Assembly: GCA_965198995.1 (NCBI GenBank) | Contig: CBDAQG010000001.1 | Span: 186,001-250,000 of the forward strand | Source: CAXMMR01 sp965198995 | Lineage (GTDB): Bacteria; Pseudomonadota; Alphaproteobacteria; Acetobacterales; Acetobacteraceae | Length of the DNA stretch: 64,000 bases | Direction: 5' to 3' | Shown here: piece after piece, positions 59,191-64,000 of the stretch | Numbering within the stretch: the stretch's first letter is position 1 | How the letters are laid out: each line of letters begins with the position of its first letter | Position numbers and translations under genes: made by a program | Notes under the pieces: model-generated | Told to the model about the DNA's origin: nothing | What the model saw: the letters and a program-made list of their open reading frames with translations, nothing else | Database searches by the model: none

Positions 59191-59360
59191 TTGGGCACCC
59201 CGATCTGGTCGACACCTTGTATCTGGTGCGGAACGGGGTGCCCTTCGACGTGGCGTTCTCGCTTGAGCCCGAGGAGCGCTTGGACTGGGTGGTCGCGATC
59301 GGCACGCTCGACGGCCTAGACTACGATTGGACAACTCGCAGGTGGAAGCAGCCGGAATGA
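59187..59360 (+). CDS. Tail assembly chaperone, -1 frame extension (gpT/gpE'-like)
   Basis: 57 codons reached only by -1 slippage: LVGHPDLVDTLYLVRNGVPF, DVAFSLEPEERLDW and DYDWTTRRWKQPE. It has no good start of its own, keeps coding character throughout and ends in a TGA overlapping the ATG of the next gene by four bases (59357-59360). The fused product would have 174 residues. Confidence 0.75.
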   Translation, partial: LVGHPDLVDTLYLVRNGVPFDVAFSLEPEERLDWVVAIGTLDGLDYDWTTRRWKQPE

Positions 59361-59746
59361 AGATAGGCAGGACGGCGCACGGGCTGGCGTTGCGGCTGGC
59401 GGGCCTGTCGATCGAGCAGGTGGCGCAGCAGGCGCTGGTGGCGGCAGCGGAGCAGCTCGCCGAGACGGTGCGGGTGGCGCTATCGAAGCCGGCACCGAGC
59501 CAGGCAAGGCACGCCTCGATCGGGCATGACGCGCCATGGCTGCGAACCGGAGCGCTGCGGGACGGCGTCTCGGTGCAGGCGGATGGGGGCAGGGTGCGGG
59601 TCGTGAGCGCGGACAAGGCGGCGCGGGCGGAAGAGTTCGGCACCACACGCATGCCGCCGCGGCCGGTGCTGGGACCAGCCGCCGCAGCGAATGGGCAAGC
59701 CGTCGCCGAGGCTGTTGGGCAGGCCGTTGCGGAGCTGCTGCGATGA
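59357..59746 (+). CDS. HK97 gp10-like phage protein
   Basis: 129 residues from ATG 59357. Pattern typical of gp10/neck completion proteins: LAGLSIEQVAQQALVAAAEQL, then RTGALRDGVSVQ, AARAEEFGTTRMPPRPVLGP and a C-terminal helix. The location between the chaperone and the tape-measure position is unusual for such a protein, since it normally sits before the tail genes. It overlaps its neighbours by four bases on both sides. Confidence 0.62.
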   Translation: MKIGRTAHGLALRLAGLSIEQVAQQALVAAAEQLAETVRVALSKPAPSQARHASIGHDAPWLRTGALRDGVSVQADGGRVRVVSADKAARAEEFGTTRMPPRPVLGPAAAANGQAVAEAVGQAVAELLR

Positions 59747-61014
59747 GCGACGACTACGAGGTTAGTATCAAGCTAGCGCTGGATGAGGACATCTCGATTG
59801 GCGTTGCCGCCCTACAGCGTGATCTGCTGCAACTTGACCAAGCGATCGCGCAGAGCGCCGCCGGGCTCGCGCAGCTGCGCGCGGTCGCCTCACTCGCACT
59901 CGCGGATGCGGATGCGGACGTGCGTCGGGCGGCGGGACTAACGGCGGCGCCGGCGCCACGGGCGGCGGTGCGTCCGAAGATTGAGCCCGAGGCGCCACCG
60001 ATCGAGACGCCAGCCGCGCCGACCGTGATGCGATCGGCGCCGATTGCGGTCGTCGCGGTGGCGGCGGCTCCGGTGGAGCTGGCGGTGGCGGTGGCGCCGC
60101 CCGCGCGCGTCGCTGCAAAGGAGGTGGAGTCCGGCCGCCAAATGACGCCGGTGGCGCCGATTGCCGTGCCGTTGACCGTGGCCGCGCCGACGCCGCCGAC
60201 GGACGGGCCCGCTCGACGCGACAGCTCGGCAGCGCCAGCCGCATCGGCCGCTGCACCAATCGCCGCCCAAGTCGAGCGCGCGACGCCGACAAGCACCGTC
60301 TTGGCGGAGCCGGTCGCGCCGATCATGCCGATCTTGTCGAACGCACCCTCGGCCTTGCGGACAGAAGCACCGGCTGCGCCGGCGCCGCGGGACGCAGGGC
60401 CGACAGCCAAGCCAGTGGCTCCGATCGCGCCGGCGCCCTCGAGCAAGCCAACCTTGGCCCTGCCGGCGGCGCCGGTCGCCGTGCCGACGCTCGCCGTAGC
60501 GGTGCCGCCGCCGCTGCGCTCCGAAGCACCTATGCCGGCTGCCGAGAGGGTGACCAAGCGGGACATGCCGAGCATGCCCGAACTTGCGTCCATCGGACGC
60601 TTGGTCATGCCATCACGGCCGGTGGATACCGAGCAAGCGGCGAGCCGGATGCCTGCCACGCCGCCGCCGTGGCTGGACGACGCGGTGTCTCGACGCGAGC
60701 GAGGAGTGGCCGTCGAGATCAAGTTTGAGGACACAGGCGGGGATCGCAGGCCGGGTGCGCTTCTGGACGAGCCGCGCCAGAGCAATATGCGCAGAGAGGC
60801 AACAGCGGCGATGCCGACCGCCTACGCGCCGGCGGCGCCGTCAACCGCGACGCGCGAGCAGCCGACGATGAGCGGGGACGTGATCCTCGACGGACAGAAG
60901 GTGGGACGTTGGATGTCAGACCGGATGACCCGTGATGCCGGAAGGCCGCCGAACGGGCCGACCGGCTTCGATCCCAGCCGGAGCCCGGCTTGGCCGGGCG
61001 CGACGGTTGCATGA
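59743..61014 (+). CDS. Ala/Pro-rich protein in the tape-measure position
   Basis: 423 residues from ATG 59743. The first 55 residues form a helix pair (VAALQRDLLQLDQAIAQ). Most of the rest is low-complexity Ala/Pro/Val/Thr sequence (APIAVVAVAAAPVELAVAV, APAPRDAGPTAKPVAPIA). It ends in a more ordered part (VAVEIKFEDTGG, DVILDGQKVGRWMSDRM). Gene order (chaperone before, gpU/gpX/gpD positions after) predicts the tape measure, but the usual long helical body with hydrophobic segments and peptidase motifs is missing. If extended at about 0.15 nm per residue it would set a tail of roughly 60 nm; that is an inference. Confidence 0.55.
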   Translation: MSDDYEVSIKLALDEDISIGVAALQRDLLQLDQAIAQSAAGLAQLRAVASLALADADADVRRAAGLTAAPAPRAAVRPKIEPEAPPIETPAAPTVMRSAPIAVVAVAAAPVELAVAVAPPARVAAKEVESGRQMTPVAPIAVPLTVAAPTPPTDGPARRDSSAAPAASAAAPIAAQVERATPTSTVLAEPVAPIMPILSNAPSALRTEAPAAPAPRDAGPTAKPVAPIAPAPSSKPTLALPAAPVAVPTLAVAVPPPLRSEAPMPAAERVTKRDMPSMPELASIGRLVMPSRPVDTEQAASRMPATPPPWLDDAVSRRERGVAVEIKFEDTGGDRRPGALLDEPRQSNMRREATAAMPTAYAPAAPSTATREQPTMSGDVILDGQKVGRWMSDRMTRDAGRPPNGPTGFDPSRSPAWPGATVA

Positions 61015-61700
61015 TGGCCGGCATCCAGCTTGTCCTCGGGCCCGTCGCCTTCAACGGCTTCGAGGTGCCGCCGCACATTCGTTTCGGCGGCAAGCAAGTG
61101 CTCGCAGTGCATCGGCTACCTGGCGGGACGCGCGTGATCGACGCGATGGGTCCGGACGACGCGGAGCTGCGTTGGGACGGCGTGTTCAGCGGGCCGGATG
61201 CCGGCGAGCGGGCACGGCTGCTGGACGTGCTGCGCATCGGCGGACTGCCGCTGCCGTTAAGCTGGGACGCGTTCTTCTACACGGTGCTGATCAGCGAGCT
61301 GGAGCTCGACTACAGTAATCCCTGGTGGATCCCGTATCGGGTCTCCTGCACGGTGGTACTTGATGCGACGATCGTGGTCGCCGACATCGCGGCGACAATT
61401 GCCACCGCGATCGGCCAGGACCTGACCAGCGCGGCAGGGTATTTCGACGTATCCTCGTTGCAGACGGCGCTTGGCGTCAGCGGCGCAACGACGCAGGGCA
61501 CGGCAAGCTACAGCACCGCAACGGTCGCGCTGGCGAGCGCATCCACAAACATTGACACGCAGATCGCCGCCGCCGGCTCGATCACCGCGGCGAACGATTT
61601 GCGAACCGCCGTCGCCGGAGCGGGGCAGCTGGCCCAGCTCAGCGCCGCACGCGGCTACGTCACGCGTTCTGCCGTCAACCTTGCCAATGCGAGCAGCTGA
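61011..61700 (+). CDS. Tail protein in gpU-like position
   Basis: 229 residues from ATG 61011, overlapping the previous stop (ATGA). The first 120 residues (LVLGPVAFNGFEVPPHIRFG, VIDAMGPDDAELRWDGVFSG, RARLLDVLRIGGLPLPLSWD) resemble gpU/DNA-circularisation-type tail proteins that cap or connect the baseplate hub. The C-terminal half is helical and alanine-rich. Assignment is from partial pattern and order. Confidence 0.6.
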   Translation: MMAGIQLVLGPVAFNGFEVPPHIRFGGKQVLAVHRLPGGTRVIDAMGPDDAELRWDGVFSGPDAGERARLLDVLRIGGLPLPLSWDAFFYTVLISELELDYSNPWWIPYRVSCTVVLDATIVVADIAATIATAIGQDLTSAAGYFDVSSLQTALGVSGATTQGTASYSTATVALASASTNIDTQIAAAGSITAANDLRTAVAGAGQLAQLSAARGYVTRSAVNLANASS

Positions 61701-61886
61701 ATGCGCACGATCACCGTGACCGGCGGCAATCTGTACCAGCTGGCCTCAGCCGAACTCGGCGACGCGACGCAGTGGAACCGCATCGCCGCGCTGAACGGAT
61801 TGTCCGACCCGATGCTAAGCGGGCTGATGACGCTGAGCCTGCCGGACGTCGATGCCAATGCGGGCGGCGGCATTGGCAGCCAGTAA
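61701..61886 (+). CDS. Phage tail protein X (LysM-like)
   Basis: 61 residues: TVTGGNLYQLASAELGDATQ, WNRIAALNGLSDP and LSLPDV. The layout is that of the LysM-like gpX baseplate-hub protein, which contacts the tail end and gpD. Starts directly after the previous stop and overlaps the next gene by up to 35 bases. Confidence 0.8.
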   Translation: MRTITVTGGNLYQLASAELGDATQWNRIAALNGLSDPMLSGLMTLSLPDVDANAGGGIGSQ

Positions 61887-62883
61887 CGTCCGCGCCCCCC
61901 GCCTCGACGCATTGCTGAACGGGGTTGCTCTGGCCGGCGTGATCGATGCCGAAATCAGCAGCATTGGACATTATGCGGCTGACCGGTTTCAACTGCGGGT
62001 GGCGCTCTCGGCCAATGCCGCGAGCCTGTGGGCACAAACGCCGATGGCGATCGAGCTGCGGCTGTCGCTCGGCTCGGGCTGGGTCAGCTTGGTGCAAGGC
62101 AATGTCGACCGGCTCGACATCGATCCCATTCGGCATGAGGTGGAGCTCGAGGGACGAGATCTTACCGCAAGCTTCATCGAGGCGCGCACGCAAGAGGCGT
62201 TCGTCAATCAGACGTCGAGCGAGATCGCGACGTTGCTGGCCGGACGACATGGGCTCTCAGCCAACGTGACCCAGACCAGCGTGCCGGTGGGACGCTACTA
62301 TCAGTCCGAGCACAGCTCGATCACGCTTGGGCAGTTCGCGCGGGCGACGACAGAATGGGACCTGCTGATCTATCTCGCGCAGCGCGAGGGCTTCGAAGTC
62401 TGGGTGCAGGGCTCGACGCTGTACTTCAACCCGATTTCGATCGGCAGCACAATCGGCGTGTCGCTCTCGCCGTCCGACTGCATCGACCTGCGGCTGTCAC
62501 GAGCGCTGACGCTCGCGCGCGACATCAGCGTGGTCGTCAAAAGCTGGAACTCGCGACAGAAGCACGCCTTTACCGAGACGGCGCGGCAGACCTCCGCCTC
62601 AGCCAGCGGGCAGCCGGCGCTAACCTATGTCTACGTGATGCCAAACCTCACGCCGGCAGACGCCCTCGCGCGCGCGCAACAGATTCTCGCCGAGCTGTCA
62701 CAGCACGAGCGCAACGTCGACATTACGATGCCGGGCGAGCTGACGCTGGCGCCGCGGGCACCGGTGACGCTGTTCAATACCGGTACGGACTTCGACGGCA
62801 CCTACGAGGTCGCCTCCGTCACCCGACGGCTGAGCGAGCGTGGCGGGTTCGTCCAGACGGTGCGGGCAAAGACGCTCGCCTAA
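61852..62883 (+). CDS. Phage late control / baseplate hub protein D
   Basis: 343 residues from ATG 61852 (ATG 61858 close by). gpD-type hub protein: VIDAEISSIGHYAADRFQLR, VELEGRDLTASFIEARTQEAF, TLGQFARATTEWDLLIYLAQREGF and a C-terminal YEVASVTRRLSERGGFVQTV. It forms the central hub of the baseplate above the spike. The phage gene order X-D-V is kept. Confidence 0.82.
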   Translation: MPMRAAALAASNVRAPRLDALLNGVALAGVIDAEISSIGHYAADRFQLRVALSANAASLWAQTPMAIELRLSLGSGWVSLVQGNVDRLDIDPIRHEVELEGRDLTASFIEARTQEAFVNQTSSEIATLLAGRHGLSANVTQTSVPVGRYYQSEHSSITLGQFARATTEWDLLIYLAQREGFEVWVQGSTLYFNPISIGSTIGVSLSPSDCIDLRLSRALTLARDISVVVKSWNSRQKHAFTETARQTSASASGQPALTYVYVMPNLTPADALARAQQILAELSQHERNVDITMPGELTLAPRAPVTLFNTGTDFDGTYEVASVTRRLSERGGFVQTVRAKTLA

Positions 62884-62942
62884 AGACGGCGCGCCGTCGG
62901 TAGGCGCGCGAACCATGCTGCAATGATTTTAGGAGCACGGTT

Positions 62943-63479
62943 ATGGATGATTTTATTAATATCGTGAAGTCGCATGCCGGGCAGATGGACCAGCGCGCCG
63001 GACAACCGCGATTTGCGGTGGTCAGCTCGGTCGACCCAGTGAACTTCACGGCCCAAGTGACGATCCAGCCGGAGGGCGTGCTCAGCGGCTGGCTGCCGGT
63101 ACTGTCGCCCTGGGTAGGAGCTGGATGGGGCATGGCGTGCCCGCCGGCGCCGGGCGATCAGGTTCTGGTGCTCTGGCAGGAGGGCGATGCCGAGCATGGC
63201 GTCGTCGTCGGACGCTCTTGGTCGACGAGCGACGCGTCACCCGGAGCACCGGTTGGCGAGCTATGGCTGCTGCACAAGAGCGGCAGCACGATCAAGCTGC
63301 ACAACGACGGCTCGATTGCCAGTACGGCGCCGAGCTGGACGCATACCGGCGACCTGCATGTCAGCGGGAATGTCTATGACGGGGTCGGCTCGCTGGCGCG
63401 GCTGCGCGACCATTACGATCAGCATACACATGTCGACTCGCGCGGTGGCACGACGTCGGCGCCGACCCCGCAGGACTAA
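62943..63479 (+). CDS. Phage baseplate assembly protein V (spike)
   Basis: 178 residues. An OB-fold-like N-terminal half (PRFAVVSSVDPVNFTAQVTI, GWLPVLSPWVGAGWGMACPP, GDQVLVLWQEGDAEHGVVVG) is followed by a beta-helix-like tip (GSTIKLHNDGSIAST, THTGDLHVSGNVYDG) and a C-terminal HYDQHTHVDS that may bind metal at the spike apex. Upstream is a 59-base gap with a perfect gacggcgcgccgtc palindrome, which could serve as a processing or pausing hairpin. Confidence 0.9.
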   Translation: MDDFINIVKSHAGQMDQRAGQPRFAVVSSVDPVNFTAQVTIQPEGVLSGWLPVLSPWVGAGWGMACPPAPGDQVLVLWQEGDAEHGVVVGRSWSTSDASPGAPVGELWLLHKSGSTIKLHNDGSIASTAPSWTHTGDLHVSGNVYDGVGSLARLRDHYDQHTHVDSRGGTTSAPTPQD

Positions 63480-63500
63480 GGTTTTAAAGGATCGTTCCTG

Positions 63501-63869
63501 ATGCAGGATGTTTCGCTGCTCTGGGGGCAGGATTTTACGGCGAGTGCGACCGGCGACCTTGGACTTGCGGCTGGCACCGCGCTCGGGCAACAGCGCGTGC
63601 TGCGGCGGCTGCTGACCAATCCTGGCGACTACATTTGGCAGCCGGATTACGGCGCCGGGCTCGGGCAATTCGTCGGCCAGACGGCCAACGTGTCGATGAT
63701 CCAGGCCGTGATCCGCAGTCAGATCCTGCTCGAGAGCACAGTCGCGCAGACGCCGGAGCCGGTGATCGCGGTCGCCAGCTCGAACAATGGCAGCGTCTAT
63801 GTCGATCTTCGCTACGTGGACGCGGACACCGGCTCGACGCAGATCCTGTCGTTCTCGGTGACGGGCTGA
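63501..63869 (+). CDS. Baseplate wedge protein W / gp25-like
   Basis: 122 residues: LLTNPGDYIWQPDYGAGLGQFVGQ and SQILLESTVAQTPEPVIAVA match the gpW/gp25 lysozyme-like wedge pattern, though the start (DVSLLWGQDFTAS) is unusual. Its position between V and J supports the call. Confidence 0.82.
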   Translation: MQDVSLLWGQDFTASATGDLGLAAGTALGQQRVLRRLLTNPGDYIWQPDYGAGLGQFVGQTANVSMIQAVIRSQILLESTVAQTPEPVIAVASSNNGSVYVDLRYVDADTGSTQILSFSVTG

Positions 63870-63894
63870 CCGTCGGCTCCGAGCTCTGAGTGAA

Positions 63895-63960
63895 CTCGAC
63901 TTCAGAGGCCACAGCCTCTGGTGGGGTCAAGGGTCATAGCCACTTGCCTTCCTCTGACCC
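63895..63960. repeat. Short hairpin element, phage operon
   Basis: cagaggccacagcctctgg stem, then tggggtcaagggtcatagccacttgcc; near copy of the element at 56505-56565. It separates the W- and J-like genes. Confidence 0.6.
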
Positions 63961-63971
63961 CTGGAGACGAC

Positions 63972-64000
63972 ATGATCCTGCCGCTGCAGAACTTCGCAAC
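63972..64000 (+). CDS. Baseplate protein J-like, first codons only
   Basis: Nine codons are visible (MILPLQNFA) after ggagac. The PLQNF start and the position after W fit gpJ-type baseplate wedge proteins. The gene continues beyond the window. Confidence 0.6.

Larger units (their letters stand above)
46706..64000. mobile_element. Contractile-tail prophage or phage-tail-like locus, right end outside window
   Basis: Ordered phage genes on the plus strand: HTH protein, DUF6362, terminase, portal, scaffold-like, capsid, connectors, sheath, tube, chaperone, tape-measure position, gpU/gpX/gpD positions, spike V, W/gp25 and the first bases of gpJ. An XRE regulator with operator-like sites opens the locus on the minus strand. 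The sheath and baseplate proteins show a myovirus-type particle. No integrase, replication or lysis genes are visible, and attachment sites could not be located. Left border is uncertain; the XRE gene might be host DNA. Confidence 0.88.

Noticed and set aside
46706..64000. Rhodobacter-type gene transfer agent
   Set aside because: Gene order with sheath, X, D, V, W and J is contractile P2/Mu-like; the known agent has a non-contractile tail and different order. A functional analogue remains possible.
1..64000. tRNA, rRNA or tmRNA genes
   Set aside because: No cloverleaf-like element with a GTTCGAATC-type T arm or rRNA stretch was recognised by eye in any intergenic region.

Overview
The window is high-GC DNA (roughly two-thirds G+C in its core genes). 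Its gene content and style point to an alphaproteobacterium, most likely of the Acetobacteraceae. Pointers are the zinc-ribbon DinB, the EgtB/EgtD pair, HWE-kinase signalling, an IalB-like protein, and a modular hairpin repeat between many genes. The taxonomic call is an inference from gene families and repeat style, not from a marker gene.

Bases 1-9000 hold a tripartite RND efflux operon on the minus strand (outer-membrane factor, membrane-fusion protein, inner-membrane pump cut by the left edge), a glycosyltransferase, argG and a membrane-anchored SH3-like protein. rlmN and an ialB-like gene follow. Bases 10846-16340 are a low-GC island with two different IS1595-family transposases, several unknown genes and a DUF6471 gene facing a cluster of palindromic sites. 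The island ends at a 26-copy 15-bp minisatellite in a large three-module beta-repeat adhesin gene, whose natural 3' end appears lost.

Bases 20000-47000 are core chromosome: ergothioneine genes egtB-egtD, a DUF2934 gene, a double cold-shock protein, ornithine carbamoyltransferase, dinB, an SDR, a hybrid histidine kinase and a tiny SdhAF4-type gene hidden under that kinase's 3' end. Next come a cytochrome c maturation operon (ccmC-D-E-F-G-H-I, without ccmAB), YciI and EVE-domain proteins, and a CheB-CheR-PAS-HWE kinase with its own receiver protein. A peptide-binding protein and an OPT transporter follow, with overlapping divergent start codons. A truncated DUF1275 protein, an SDR and an EcsC protein close this stretch.

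From about 46.7 kb to the right edge lies a contractile-tail (P2/Mu-like myovirus) prophage or phage-tail-like locus. It starts with an XRE regulator and operator sites, then a small HTH gene and a DUF6362 gene. Two cargo-like genes precede the terminase, portal, scaffold-like, capsid and connector genes. The tail genes follow: sheath, tube, a chaperone with a -1 frameshift site, an Ala/Pro-rich protein in the tape-measure position, gpU-, gpX- and gpD-position proteins, spike V, W/gp25 and the first bases of gpJ. No integrase or lysis gene is visible, and host-type hairpin repeats sit between its structural genes.

Two themes recur. The hairpin repeat often supplies start codons, signal-peptide residues or C-terminal tails to neighbouring genes. 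Short overlaps (ATGA/GTGA) mark tight translational coupling in the ccm operon and the phage tail operon.
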